From: Uranotaenia lowii
Taxonomy: Eukaryota > Arthropoda > Insecta > Diptera > Culicidae
Length of the DNA stretch: 64,000 nucleotides
NCBI RefSeq assembly: GCF_029784155.1
Contig: NC_073691.1
Span: 131,068,714-131,132,713 of the forward strand
Direction: 5' to 3'
Shown here: positions 47,001 through 55,272 of the stretch, piece after piece
Position numbering within the stretch: position 1 is the first letter of the stretch
Layout: each line of letters starts with the position of its first letter
Notes under the pieces: generated by a model
What the model saw: the letters and a program-made list of their open reading frames with translations, nothing else
Told to the model about the DNA's origin: nothing
The model's database searches: none
Position numbers and translations under genes: made by a program

Positions 47001-49379
47001 CTCCGGGAATAAGGTGACAAAAGTCACGGTGACTCCGAGGTGAGGTGACAATCATCACGTCACGCGCGGCGCAGAATAAGGCTGATTACTGACGAACAGT
47101 TTCACGTAGCGGTAGGATCAATTCTAAGCATCGTACACTTTCATGTGTGACTTCTGTTTCTCTTATTGTACAGCATTTTTTTCGAACTTTCTTGAATTTC
47201 GAACAAGCAATGCATACATTTTCTACAACCATGCACTTCGGGTTTTACGGTTTAAGGTGGATGTGAGTAGTTAATCAAGCTAAGCTAAGCTAAGCTAAGC
47301 ATTTTTTTCGAACTTGCTTGAAGTACGCAAGTTCGAAAGAAATAGCAAACAGATTTCAAACTAATATTCATCATTTACTGAATCATTTGTTTGTAAATAA
47401 AAATAAATTTAAGATTTAAAATTCTTTCTTTTAATTATTTGAAATTCTTCATAAGAATTTCGAAACGACAGAAAATATTTCTTCCAATTAGAATAAATGG
47501 AAAATGGTTCAATGAATAAATGCTTTTAAATCAAAATCAGAGTTACATTGTGGCAAAATTAAATAACATTGAATCAAATGAAACTGTTTTTTGAATCAAA
47601 TCATTAATATTTTGAATCAAAGATTTTTCAAAAGAAAAATTCTGGGCATACATCAGATGTTTTATATGCGAAAAAAGCTAAATTTAAAGTATATTTCAAG
47701 TCATTTGCTAACAAGTGGAAACAATTCTGTGAATGTTTTATTGGATATCAGTGCGGAACCAAGCAAAACTTAATTAAAAACAAGCCAAGTATTCGGGTCT
47801 ATCTTATAAAATTTTAAACCAGGAAGATGAATTTAAGAGATTTCGTTAGGAAATTGATTAAGAAACTTGAGCAATATTTGACCTGCTTCCACTAAAAACG
47901 CTCGTATCCTGTACAAAATCAGAAAAAAAAAATCACAAACGAGTCAAAAAATGTTCTAGCTTTTGAAAAATGTGTCGCCTACATAAGAAACTTTTCAATA
48001 GTTTTCCTAAATTCTTCAAAAAATATCTTTCTTTCGTCGATTTGTATTCATTTCAGATGGGACTATCACATTTGTTTGACCAACGGCTTACTTATGTTAA
48101 TGCACTGTGTAAAAGCCCTATAGCACTAATTGATGTCATAAGACTTAAACCCGCTTCTTCGAGCATTTCTATTTTGGCGTTAGTTAACGGTAATTATTCG
48201 CTTTTTAGATGTCGTGGTCATGATGGCGGTTTTGCAGGAGGACCTGGACAGGACCCCCATTTGGCTCCCACTTATGCGGCGGTTAACGCTCTGTGCATTA
48301 TTGGTTCTGAGAAAGCACTCAACGCCATCAACAGACGAACGTTGAAAAAGTTTCTCTGGGCAGTTCGAGAGCCGAATGGTGCGTTCCGTATGCACGTAGG
48401 AGGTGAGCTAGACGTGCGAGGGGCTTATTGTGCAATTTCTTCGGCTAAACTAGCAGCCTTCTCCACCGATGATGAATTTAAACTTTTCGATGGCACGGCT
48501 CGCTGGATTGCGGAATGTCAAACGTACGAAGGTGGTTTTGGTGGAGCGCCGGATTTGGAAGCCCACGGTGGGTACTCGTTCTGTGCAGCTGCTGCTTTGG
48601 CTATACTGGGTGGAGAAGACAAGTGCGATCTAGATGCATTACTTCGATGGGCAGTCAATCGACAAATGGCTTACGAAGGTGGTTTCCAAGGACGAACCAA
48701 TAAACTGGTAGACGGGTGCTACTCGTTTTGGCAAGGAGCCTTAATTCCAATCATCCAGAGTTTGATTGCCAGAAGAGAAGGGCGACCAGAAGTTACTTAC
48801 TCGGCCTTGTTCGATAGGATGGCTCTGCAAGAATACGTTCTGATATGTTGTCAAAAGCCTTCTGGAGGCTTGATTGATAAGCCTGGAAAGTAAGCATTTT
48901 TTGAGAGGTTGCATTTTCATTCGTTTTACAATTTTTTTTTTCAAATTTCTAGACCGGCTGATCTGTACCATACATGCTACACGCTTAGTGGTGTAGCAAT
49001 TGCTCAGCATTGTGAAACTGTTCACCCACCAATGGTTCTGGGTCATGAAAATAATGAACTTCTCCCGACTCATCCAGTGCATAATATTCCACCAAAAGCG
49101 GTGATCGATGCTTACAAGTACTTTTTGCAACATGAATTGATGGAAGCCGATGCAGAGAACAAGACAGCAGCTGCTACAAATGGGCACTGTAATGGTGCAA
49201 CGGAACAGAGAGCTCCGCAGGTGGACGTAGAAATGGAAGATGATCAACAGAATTTGATTAATTCTGCAGAAAGTTCGCATTCACCAACTCCCAGTGAAAG
49301 GGGATCGGTAACTATTGATAGTTCGTGCAGCAGCGAGCGTTCGTCAGAGGAACGGTCACAGCCACAGTCACAGAATTAG
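35006..49379 (+). CDS. FNTB: Protein farnesyltransferase subunit beta
   Basis: Catalytic zinc-binding beta subunit of the cytosolic farnesyltransferase heterodimer, which attaches farnesyl to C-terminal CaaX cysteines of Ras-like and other proteins. Coding exons are 35006-35095, 35152-35408, 48209-48889 and 48953-49379. Introns are 56 bp (phase 0), 12,800 bp (phase 2) and 63 bp (phase 2), all GT-AG. The 484-residue product has the expected zinc ligands Asp284 and Cys286 (LVDGCYSFW) and His349 (LYHTCY), the isoprenoid/peptide pocket residues Trp86, Trp90 (RPWLVYW), Arg186, Trp290, Tyr348 and Tyr352, and repeated GGF/GGA prenyltransferase motifs. The first ATG sits ten codons before conserved sequence and matches the family's short N terminus. 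Human FNTB is 437 residues; the excess here is a C-terminal tail of ~80 residues rich in Ser, Glu and Gln. No premature stops. Confidence 0.97.
35464..35759. repeat. ~295-bp near-perfect palindrome (foldback element) in the FNTB intron
   Basis: The two ~147-bp arms are complementary with only a few mismatches. They meet without a spacer at 'accttgtatacaaggt' (centre near 35611). The outer ends are 'ataatatgtctatagcacca' and its complement. Transcribed as part of the FNTB pre-mRNA, it would form a long hairpin. It begins only 55 bp after the exon 2 donor. It is either a spacerless MITE or an inverted duplication. Confidence 0.95.
36498..36560 (+). other. Terminal-exon-like segment in the FNTB intron
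   Basis: A strong acceptor (gttttttttctccag) precedes 20 open codons, [20 protein letters not shown], and a TGA, followed by AATAAA words near 36628-36655. Spliced from FNTB exon 2 (phase 2) a different frame, also open, runs ~31 codons to a TAG at about 36590. It could be a captured last exon or an alternative, truncating 3' end of FNTB. Confidence 0.3.
36587..38163. mobile_element. TIR element with ~60-bp inverted ends, carrying a 231-codon ORF
   Basis: The arms at 36587-36650 and 38100-38163 are inverted copies beginning TGTAGGAAATAAGATGAGGA. The interior is distinctly more GC-rich than the intron around it. The word 'ctgaaaacgagcatgaa' occurs near both inner ends, suggesting another element nested within. 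CTAGT occurs just outside both ends and may be a target duplication. Confidence 0.7.
37118..37813 (-). CDS. 231-codon ORF in a TIR element, unrecognised
   Basis: The longest open frame not explained by FNTB or a LINE. It starts [16 protein letters not shown], then has a Ser/Gly/Gln-rich polar middle (…[14 protein letters not shown]…, …[15 protein letters not shown]…) and a basic C-terminal third (…[15 protein letters not shown]…). No transposase signature, zinc finger, signal peptide or membrane segment is evident. The same stretch is also open on the plus strand (37021-37404 and 37460-37723) and in another minus frame, so high GC may explain part of its length. It may be captured host sequence. 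Confidence 0.3.
   Translation of the reverse strand: MLPDVNKYQLVGLFLYRKNWVRAVCFSSLSLRTETCSGFDTSAVSNRGGEFHLDGTFQSKQRSQEEMCPEGLLQSVPGDAEKEQQIRVQKGQPKDLMESPKPKSFLDREGPISWSPQQEAFSCIEATLLQASFELCLRVTMLGCAKSRIPTRCPSKTVVRDYTRIGSLNFVRFGLLAKFSPPTSAIRVRQFDFQEFFFCNLKTEIGTRTKVRFARNNRSKYRNLQAGVTAV
38579..39347 (+). pseudogene. 5'-truncated Jockey/CR1-like non-LTR retrotransposon, C-terminal RT part
   Basis: An open frame without its own ATG enters at 38581 and runs to the TAA ending 39282. It reads …[20 protein letters not shown]… and …[20 protein letters not shown]…[11 protein letters not shown]. This is the region after the catalytic core of non-LTR reverse transcriptases (thumb and C terminus). A TCCAA microsatellite (38556-38577) marks the 5' break. 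The 3' end has AATAAA and an A-rich tail ending near 39347. The surviving frame is intact but cannot be functional. Confidence 0.85.
39348..39998. other. Intronic sequence with a small MITE fragment
   Basis: 39795-39905 matches part of the GGGGAGATG-type MITE ('gttgaattcgctgctagat', 'aaaatgctcat'). The rest shows nothing recognisable. Confidence 0.5.
40229..42097. mobile_element. TTAA-flanked element with poly-G/poly-C ends
   Basis: TTAA at 40225-40228 and 42098-42101 flanks a left end of 12 G and a right end of 17 C, each followed by T/A-rich sequence. The TTAA duplication suggests a piggyBac-type mechanism, though homopolymer ends are unusual. The TA element 40887-42025 is nested inside and accounts for most of the length. 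Confidence 0.65.
40887..42025. mobile_element. TA-flanked TIR element, 1139 bp, relative of 31870-33007
   Basis: The left end TACTGCCGTTCTGAGCAAGA and right end 'gacattcttgcttagaacgg cagta' are inverted copies flanked by TA. Internal copies of the terminal word occur at about 41108 ('gtgacacttttgcgtagaat'), 41145, 41480 ('gtgacattcttgcgtagaac') and 41850. Length and architecture match 31870-33007 although the interiors differ. Confidence 0.85.
42243..43288. mobile_element. TIR element with CACAGCAAAAA ends carrying a spliced mini-ORF
   Basis: The ends are CACAGCAAAAAAAATTCTAA and '…aactatttttgctgtg'. Both arms repeat words such as 'gtgtaaaattt' and 'gatctaaatttacac'. The less AT-rich core holds the two-exon frame at 42678-42876. 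It is inserted in family E copy 3 in the FNTB intron. Confidence 0.75.
42678..42876 (+). CDS. Two-exon mini-ORF, 42 aa, with a membrane-like segment
   Basis: An ATG (42678) opens [20 protein letters not shown], a short basic N terminus followed by a hydrophobic stretch of about 16 residues, then [20 protein letters not shown]. The exon ends at 42798 before GTAAAT. A 70-bp intron with a T-rich tract ends 'cattacag' at 42868, and the second exon adds Val-Thr and a TGA at 42874-42876. If translated, this would be a small single-pass or secreted peptide. An overlapping 81-codon frame (42503-42748) competes with it. I do not recognise either. Confidence 0.35.
43290..44145 (+). pseudogene. ITmD37E-type mariner transposase relic
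   Basis: The frame begins near 43408 ([19 protein letters not shown]), with helix-turn-helix DNA-binding motifs at …[20 protein letters not shown] and …[20 protein letters not shown]. Two frameshifts follow (near 43735 and 43835). The first catalytic aspartate is in [13 protein letters not shown], and the second is in WPDLASCH at ~44112-44136, at about the expected 90-codon spacing. The sequence stops before the third acidic residue and the right TIR, so it is inactive. DDETY with KADFKQ is typical of the D37E mariners of mosquitoes. Confidence 0.88.
45090..47081. mobile_element. 2-kb TIR element with CCTTATTCTGCGCCGCG ends
   Basis: Inverted ends CCTTATTCTGCGCCGCGAGT and '…cgcgcggcgcagaataagg' enclose GTGAC/GTCAC-rich subtermini. 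These are the same ends as the short foldback at 2499-2749. The core (about 46290-46900) carries exon-like coding segments on the minus strand. An internal ~200-bp direct duplication is visible ('cacgacgagaatttaatgag' at ~45415 and again at ~45594). Confidence 0.8.
46294..46890 (-). pseudogene. Exon-intron-exon coding remnant inside the 45090-47081 element
   Basis: Minus-strand exons end at donor 46695/46694 (aaatt|gtaagt), run 46544-46394 between acceptor ttgttattag and donor tttttg|gtaaga, and run 46331-46294 after acceptor tttttttag. Joined, exons 2 and 3 read [20 protein letters not shown]…[14 protein letters not shown], then [12 protein letters not shown] and a stop. The first exon is open in two frames and has no clear ATG in the matching one. 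The third region also contains an 80-codon hydrophilic frame (46277-46035). No family recognised; introns argue for captured host sequence. Confidence 0.35.
47276..47300. repeat. TAAGC microsatellite
   Basis: Five tandem copies of a TAAGC-type pentamer in the FNTB intron. Confidence 0.9.
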
Positions 49380-49478
49380 GGACAAAGAGCTTTTATCTAT
49401 GGCTTGTCTAATTAACTTATTGTCACTGATAACTTTTGTTTATTGAACTAGAGAGCTCACGTAAAAAATTGTAGGTCC

Positions 49479-49484
49479 AATAAA
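49479..49484 (+). terminator. FNTB: FNTB polyadenylation signal AATAAA
   Basis: The first canonical AATAAA after the FNTB stop, 100 bp downstream of the TAG at 49379. It is followed by a T-rich stretch. Confidence 0.75.
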
Positions 49485-49569
49485 GCACTATTTTTCTAAA
49501 GTTTCAAAAGACGTTTGTATCATTTTCAATTATGTTTTGTTATTGTGGAATCTCGGAAACGCACCGTTC

Positions 49570-49882
49570 ACTTTTGGTCCCACAAATTTTCGAAACTAAA
49601 CAAAGACACGTCGATGCTGAAAAAATGATCTTCATCGATGGTTCTCTAATAAAGGAATCAACGGGATTCTGAGTATTCAAGGAAATCTCTAGCGCCTTTT
49701 ACAACATTTGCCAGTGTGAAATCGCCTTCAACGAATTCTACTTCTTGGTTCGGAGAAACTCTTTTGTCAAAGCAGCGCAGATGGGAGGATGCGAGGATGA
49801 GTTGTGTCGGTGGCTCCACTGGATCATCCCAAGGGTAAGCCTTAAGTCAAACATATTATCACATATTATAATCAACATTGGT
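49570..49882 (+). pseudogene. RNase H region relic of an I-like non-LTR retrotransposon
   Basis: The frame reads HVDAEKMIFIDGSLIKESTG F-stop-VFKEISSAFYNIC…, the start of an RNase H domain (FTDGS…TGFGVF) with a Gly codon turned into TGA. It then jumps to …GCEDELCRWLHWIIPRVS, which normally follows RNase H in such LINEs, so part of the domain is deleted. It begins about 85 bp after the FNTB poly(A) signal. The R1-like LINE at 49883 is inserted in it, and the remnant probably continues past 51867. Confidence 0.75.
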
Positions 49883-50171
49883 TTTTTTTTTTTACAAGAT
49901 GGAAATTTGACTTCAAACCATAACAGCCGGGTGTTTGCTGCCGTGCTTCGTCCCACTAAAACCACCTTGGGCTTCGTGTGCCAGATGTGCCCCTTGGTTT
50001 CACCCTATGATACTACATCAAGGGGTAGGCTGTGCTCATGCACTTATACATCTCACCCTTTTCCTCTTTCTCAATTTTTCCTCAATTTCTCCTTGATCAT
50101 CGTTCTGCTTTATCCTTCTTCCTCCTTCTCCTTTTCCTCTATCGTCAACTTCAGACTGGTACGAAAGACCC

Positions 50172-50319
50172 CGAAACGTGTGCCGGTTAGGTAACGCTTT
50201 CATAATAACTCACGCCCGTCACAGCATCCACTATCCCGGGGACCTCGAAACGTGTGCCGGTTAGGTAACGCTTTCAAAGTAACTCGCGCCCGTCACAGCA
50301 ACCACTTCCGCAGGATTTC
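50172..50319 (-). repeat. 74-bp tandem duplication in the LINE 3' UTR
   Basis: The word 'cgaaacgtgtgccggttagg' followed by 'taacgctttcaaagtaactc' occurs twice, 74 bp apart. Repeated 3' UTR modules are common in R1-type elements. Confidence 0.8.
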
Positions 50320-50541
50320 TAACCACCAAGGCATGGCCGATTGAGAAACTACCAAGCTAGAATCCCGACACGACCACCCCGAATGGTATCTCCGCTTCCT
50401 TTTGCTGCAGGAAAGATCGTAGCTGAGTACGTGAGACCTTTTAACTCCCACCACACGTATGAGTCCAGATTAGGGTTATACCGCGCCCTAAGATCGCGTT
50501 GCTTTTGAATTAAAGTGTCATACGAGGCCCAAGACCTTTCA

Positions 50542-51855
50542 TTAGCTTGTCAAATTTGGTTGACTATCTCGCTCTCTCCGTTCATCATCTTTCCTGATCC
50601 TTATCAGATCGCGCATGATTTGCGAGATTTCGTCGACTATAGCACGCCATGACTGTTCGTCGCGACACATTTCACTCACTATGTTTTCAGCGTTCAAATT
50701 TTGAAGTTGTTGACGCCTTGAATTAAACCTGGGGCAGACAAAGATAGCATGTTCTGCCGATTCCTCCGTCTCTACGCATTCCGGGCAATAAGGCGAGCTG
50801 ATAAGCTTAAACCGATGAAGGTATTGCTTAAAGCACCCATGACCCGAAAGGAACTGCGTCAGGTAGAAGTTGACCTCTTCATACTTCCGATTTACCCAGT
50901 CTGAAAGTCTCGGGATTAGCCTATGCGTCCATCTTGCGTTGTTCGATGCGTCCCATTGCTCCTGCCACTTGAGCATTGACGCTGCTCGTTGAATATTACG
51001 CATTCCTCTAACAGCTCTTGCTTTGTAACATTCCATATCCTCCGCCAGAGTTATGTCGATGGGAACCATGCCCGCGATGACAAAAGCTGCATCTGCTGAT
51101 ATGGTCCTGTACGCACAGGAAACTCGCATGGCTATCCACCGATGTGTGCTCCGTAATTTGGATCTGTTGCGCTCTACCTCTATCGCGGAGCTCCAGGCCG
51201 CTCCTCCGTATCGTAGTTTCGACAGTGCTACGCTCGCAAGGAGACGCCTCTTGCTACTCTTTGGACCATGGCAGTTTGGCGTAATCCAGGCCAATGAATC
51301 TATGACTTTCGATGCACTTTCGCAACAGTATTTGACATGCGCACCAAAACTTAAGCGATGGTCGACCATTACTCCAAGGTGTTTCAGCTGCTGTTTCGAA
51401 GATGTCGTGTGCCCTCCAACAGTAATCTCCATGTGCGGCACAACTCTTTTATTGGTCACGAGCAGAACTTCAGTTTTATGGTGAGCTATCTGAAGCTTAA
51501 CTCCCTCCATCCAGATGCCAACCCTTTCTACGGACACCGTTGCAAGGTCTTCTACCTCCTCGATTGTTTCGCCGGTAATCATGAGCACGATATCGTCAGC
51601 AAATCCGACTATCTGCACGCCTGCTGGTAGTTTCAGCATTAACACCTCATTATACATGGCATTCCAAAGCACAGGACCGAGTATGGAACCCTGTGGAACA
51701 CCCGCTGTTAGGGCAGTAGATCGTATCCCAGTTTCGGTTTCGTACGTCAGGATTCGATTTTCGAAGAAGCTTCCTATTATCCTGCAGAGAGTATTGGGAA
51801 CAAGCATCCTGTGAAGCGCTTTGGCAATCGCTTCCCAGCTGGCATTGTTGAAGGC
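50542..51855 (-). CDS. Reverse transcriptase fragment (RT core to C-terminal zinc motif), R1-like clade
   Basis: An open frame of about 437 codons begins AFNNASWEAIAKALHRMLVP (RT block 2), then GVPQGSILGPVLWN, the catalytic block VGFADDIVLM, and the block HKTEVLLVTNK and LKHLGVMVD. The C terminus has a C-x2-C-x8-H-x4-C zinc motif (CPECVETEE…HAIFVC). The reading extends to an upstream ATG at 51879, but those residues come from the target duplication and flank. No internal stop, so the insertion is fairly recent. The endonuclease and first RT blocks are missing. Confidence 0.9.
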   Translation of the reverse strand, partial: AFNNASWEAIAKALHRMLVPNTLCRIIGSFFENRILTYETETGIRSTALTAGVPQGSILGPVLWNAMYNEVLMLKLPAGVQIVGFADDIVLMITGETIEEVEDLATVSVERVGIWMEGVKLQIAHHKTEVLLVTNKRVVPHMEITVGGHTTSSKQQLKHLGVMVDHRLSFGAHVKYCCESASKVIDSLAWITPNCHGPKSSKRRLLASVALSKLRYGGAAWSSAIEVERNRSKLRSTHRWIAMRVSCAYRTISADAAFVIAGMVPIDITLAEDMECYKARAVRGMRNIQRAASMLKWQEQWDASNNARWTHRLIPRLSDWVNRKYEEVNFYLTQFLSGHGCFKQYLHRFKLISSPYCPECVETEESAEHAIFVCPRFNSRRQQLQNLNAENIVSEMCRDEQSWRAIVDEISQIMRDLIRIRKDDERRERDSQPNLTS

Positions 51856-51867
51856 ATCAACATTGGT

Positions 51868-53039
51868 AACTCTCAGCATGCTTCATACACCTCATCAAGG
51901 TCATGTACATCAGCACCACCACATGGAGAAAGTTTTTATTAAAAGAGTCAAGTGTTTCGTTGAGAATTTCTTGATTTGTTTGGTTTTCATCAGTAAATCT
52001 ATGTTGTCAACAAAACTCGTGTCGTCTTAAATTCAATACAAACCGGTTAATACAAAACACATAATTTCATGGAGATTTTCATTATTCACATTCGCATTTC
52101 AGATTACCGATTACACGGATTGCAATGCCGAATGAAAATTCAAGAGAAATCAAAGGCTTAGCTTTGACTTCGAATGCAGTAAAATTAGCAACGATGGCTT
52201 AACTTCGATCGCCTCCAGATGCTTTCTAACAAAGAAAAGTTAGATGCAAGCTATTTGTGGCGGTAGGAGGCTTACTGTCAACGGAGTTTTGCAGATGAAG
52301 AATTGCGAGAACTGGACCAGCAGGCGAAAGGCAGTCTACTCCTTCAGCTAAAGTTTTAAGGCGAACATCGTGGAGGGTTACACGCATCGAGAAGAGATGA
52401 AATGCCCTTCGCATTCCGTTTATGCGGTTGGGCTAAGTTTTGGTGCTTATGTCGTTTGATTGTTTGAGCATAAGCCCTGTGATAATGAATGCTTCAAGAC
52501 GGTTCCAAACGATTAAGTGCGAAAAACGTGGCTCCAGAGAGTAAGTGAAGCTAGAATAAAAAGTTTTTTTTCCATTTGTATTCTAATAATCAAACCCCTG
52601 CATGCCTTGAGCAGCTTAACAAGAGCTACGTCACGTGAATCTGAAGAAATTGGAATATTTCTTACATTTTTAATCATGGCTCCAGAGAGTTAATATTCGA
52701 GATTTTTTTTTAACAATCGTTCGAAAAGGAAACTAAACTTACCAATAAGCCGTATGGAAACTATTTCCAACCATATTGAAAGCTTAAAAATGGTAAATAT
52801 TGCAAGAAGGCACATCTAAAAGTCCTAATAAATCATTTAACACGCAAATTTCGAGTTCATTAACAGTAAAATACTCAATTGATAAATCATCTTTTCTCGT
52901 AACTATTTTCTTATTCGAGTTTTGGAATAATTCCAAGCTCTTTATTCAATATATTTCATACTGAAATCAAATGTTTCAACACTAACTTTAGTTCCTTATC
53001 ACTAATTACTGAACTTTTTAATGCAAATGACGAAAAACG
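51868..53039. other. Unassigned sequence
   Basis: Beyond the LINE duplication the sequence may continue the older LINE relic for a short way, then becomes AT-rich. No frame or repeat recognised. Confidence 0.4.
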
Positions 53040-53051
53040 TAGATTTCATAT

Positions 53052-53244
53052 CGGGCTTGTGATATAGCTCAGTTGGCAAGTCTGTTGTCTCCTGAGCCGA
53101 TGTCCGCGAGTTCGAGCCCAAGAGTAAATATCGAACACAGTTGTACCGGATAGTTTTTCAATAACGATCCGCCAACTGTAACGTTGATAAAGTCGCGAAT
53201 GCCACAAAGATGGTAAAACGACTATAATCGAAACAAAAAAAAAA
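53052..53244 (+). mobile_element. tRNA-derived SINE, 12-bp target duplication
   Basis: The head 'gtgatatagctcagttggca' is a near-canonical A box, and 'gcgagttcgagccc' 35 bp on is a B box. Then a body with 'aagtcgcgaatgccacaaag' and a tail 'gactataatcgaaac' plus poly(A). TAGATTTCATAT is repeated at 53040-53051 and 53245-53256. The anticodon arm cannot fold well, so it is not a tRNA gene. Confidence 0.92.
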
Positions 53245-54009
53245 TAGATTTCATATTTTTTTTTCCTATGGAATGTATGAAGAATCTCATAACAACTACG
53301 TCATCATGCCCGGCGTGGGGGTACGTTCACGCATGATTACGGTACCCTATAATTAAAATACTCTCGTTCATGTTGCCTAGTGCGAACTACGCTTAAGAAA
53401 CTGGACAGGGATTCATTCAGTTAGGAAATGCCACCCGAATTAAACATAAAAAACAGGCAGTTTCTACGACAAAATCTGGCTAAACAGGTACATTTTTCCT
53501 ACAGGGCATTTTTCGATAAATTTTTCAGGTTCGCCACCTGCCGTCGATATTGCGAACCTACAAAATCTGACAAAAAAATTATTAGACAGAAAATCTTTGA
53601 AATTTTGTTCTACGCGCCGTTCGTAAACTGATTTTTTGGGTGATGCATCGATTTGTTTGGTAGATGTCAAATCACCTTCGAATGCTTTTGCATACAGTTT
53701 GTTTAATATACGAACGCCAGCATCGATAAAAAGAATCACTTCGATAGAAAAAATCAATTTACGAACACGCCGTAGGGGAGGAGCGGGCTATATGCGCCTA
53801 TTAAGCAGAACACTGATTTAATCAAATATTACATCGAATATGTGTACAAAAACTATATACACGTGTGCAGGCATCTGTTTTCTATACATTGGAGTAATTT
53901 TTATGTTAAAATTTTCTTCTGTTTCCAAAAAAATGATTTTATTATAAGTGTTGTCTAAAATGCCAAACCTCAAACCAAGGTTCTTAGATACACTAGGTTC
54001 TCCGACTTT

Positions 54010-55272
54010 CACACCCGAATAGCCAGGATCATGGTTTTAATATAACCGAACCATGATATCCAGTTTAACAATAAAAATCATCCTAATATCTAGGTATTAT
54101 TCGAGCACTTCAAAATATGAAATCCCCATAAATTTCAAGATAACCGTGAATAATATCGTTAACTCATGAAATTTCATAGTTGTCGAATGTAGATGAATCA
54201 TTGTATTTCAGCATTCTACTTGTGATTTCGAATGTTACAGTATTTTTCATGGTAAAATGAAAATCCGAACGATGATAAACGGTAGATTTTTGGGTTTTTT
54301 CACTCGTTTATAATTTTTCGTGTAGAGGAAATTTTTCATACGCGCCATAGTTTACGTTTTTGCGGTCGGAAGAAGTTCGCTTGCACTCAAATTCTGCTTC
54401 AAATTCTGGACAAGTTTTTACCAAATGTTGTTGGTATTAAAGGCCATAATCAGTTCGGAAGGCAATGGCACCAATTCAGGTAACGGCGGTGAGTCCTTTT
54501 CTTGTACGTAAATTCTAGTTTTGAAAACTAATTTAGAAAAATTATTTTCCAGAGGCAGATGCAAACGGCAGAGTATCACCGCCGGTACTTCAGGCGTAAG
54601 CTGCAAACAATTTGGACTTCATCAGATAGAGGTTCAGCGCACAAACCGTACTCGCACATACGGGACATGGATCTAGAAGGTGAGCCGGAGCCGTCTACCA
54701 AAGATTGATTGCGCCGGAGGTCCACCGATACGCAGTGCAGATGGTGAATAAAAAAAGAAACAAATGTATCTAAGTGAGTGTAAGAAAGTTTTTCTAATAA
54801 ATAAAATTTAAAAAAGCAAGGAAACACAGCTTCTTTTTAAATAATTTTTCTGGAAAGAGAATTAATAAATAATAATTTCAACCATGAAATTTCACGGTCG
54901 TGAAGGCTGTTTCCATATTATGATCAAACATTGAAGTTCATCATCGTTAAAACAATATAACAACAATGAAAAACGATTAACTTTACAGTTTCCGCGAGAT
55001 AGAACTGGAAGTTGTAATGACCATAAACTGCATAGTTTTGTGTTCTAAAAAGTATGGAAAAAAGTTGATTTTTTCATTGTTAAGTTGCTTAACAACCCCC
55101 TTTTTTCATGGTAAATTTTGCCGAAACCATAAATTTCACTGTCGAAAACTATGCATTTGACAGTACATTCAAGGTTTCATGTACCATGATTCGCATAGTC
55201 TGAATCATAAAGTTCATGGTTGTGTGAAAATGAAATTCATGGTATTTTCACAATGTTTTTCTATTCTGCAGT
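54010..55272. mobile_element. TIR element carrying a two-exon mini-ORF
   Basis: Left end CACACCCGAATAGCCAGG, right end '…ttttctattctgcagt', imperfect inverted copies. Both arms are full of 'catggtt' and 'accatga' words. The core at ~54350-54800 is GC-richer with splice signals and an AATAAA. Confidence 0.55.
54465..54708 (+). CDS. Two-exon mini-ORF, 59 aa, basic
   Basis: ATG at 54465 (aaggcaATGg) opens MAPIQVTA. The donor gtgagt is at 54489 and the acceptor attattttccag ends at 54552 (64-bp intron). The second exon reads RQMQTAEYHRRYFRRKLQTI WTSSDRGSAHKPYSHIRD and ends EPEPSTKD, stop at 54706-54708. AATAAA follows near 54800. An alternative frame over the same splice, from the ATG at 54425, gives a 36-residue product. 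The Arg/Tyr-rich middle could bind nucleic acid, but no family is recognised. Confidence 0.35.

Larger units (their letters stand above)
39999..47645. mobile_element. Family E element, copy 3, broken up by later insertions
   Basis: The left end (cacgcagagaaaactagg) is at 39999-40228, the central block at ~42098-42240 and ~44146-44260, and the right arm at ~47385-47645. Each piece is collinear with 17391-18488. The intervening stretches are separate elements with their own ends: 40229-42097, 42243-43288, a mariner relic, and 45090-47081. The final 'gctgcgtg' end is missing. Confidence 0.65.
35409..48208 (+). other. FNTB: FNTB intron 2, 12.8 kb, packed with transposons
   Basis: The donor aa|gtaagt follows the codons for DFLI. 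The acceptor ctttttag precedes [13 protein letters not shown], and joining restores the family sequence [12 protein letters not shown], where the split codon gives Lys. The interior holds a palindrome, a TIR element with a long ORF, a non-LTR fragment and a nested TIR stack, all listed separately. The gap explains why the first half of the prenyltransferase domain lies far from the rest. Confidence 0.93.
49883..51855 (-). mobile_element. 5'-truncated R1-like LINE with poly(A) and 12-bp target duplication
   Basis: Minus-strand insertion. The poly(A) tail appears as T's from 49883. ATCAACATTGGT is repeated at 49871-49882 and 51856-51867. The 3' UTR contains a 74-bp tandem pair (50172-50319). 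The 5' end falls inside the reverse transcriptase domain, so this copy cannot move. Confidence 0.88.

Noticed and set aside
47970..48208. N-terminal extension of the large FNTB ORF
   Set aside because: The reading upstream of 48209 is intron; the conserved family sequence starts exactly after the acceptor and joins exon 2 in phase.
48741..49280. 179-codon minus-strand ORF
   Set aside because: It is antisense to FNTB exons 3 and 4, whose plus-strand reading is conserved and correctly spliced.
51053..51814. Plus-strand ORFs of 90-143 codons
   Set aside because: They are antisense shadows of the R1-like reverse transcriptase frame.
51856..51879. ATG at 51879 as the start of the LINE protein
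   Set aside because: These codons come from the target duplication and flanking DNA, upstream of the 5' truncation point.
53052..53125. A functional tRNA gene
   Set aside because: The acceptor stem does not pair and the unit continues into a SINE body with poly(A) and a 12-bp duplication.
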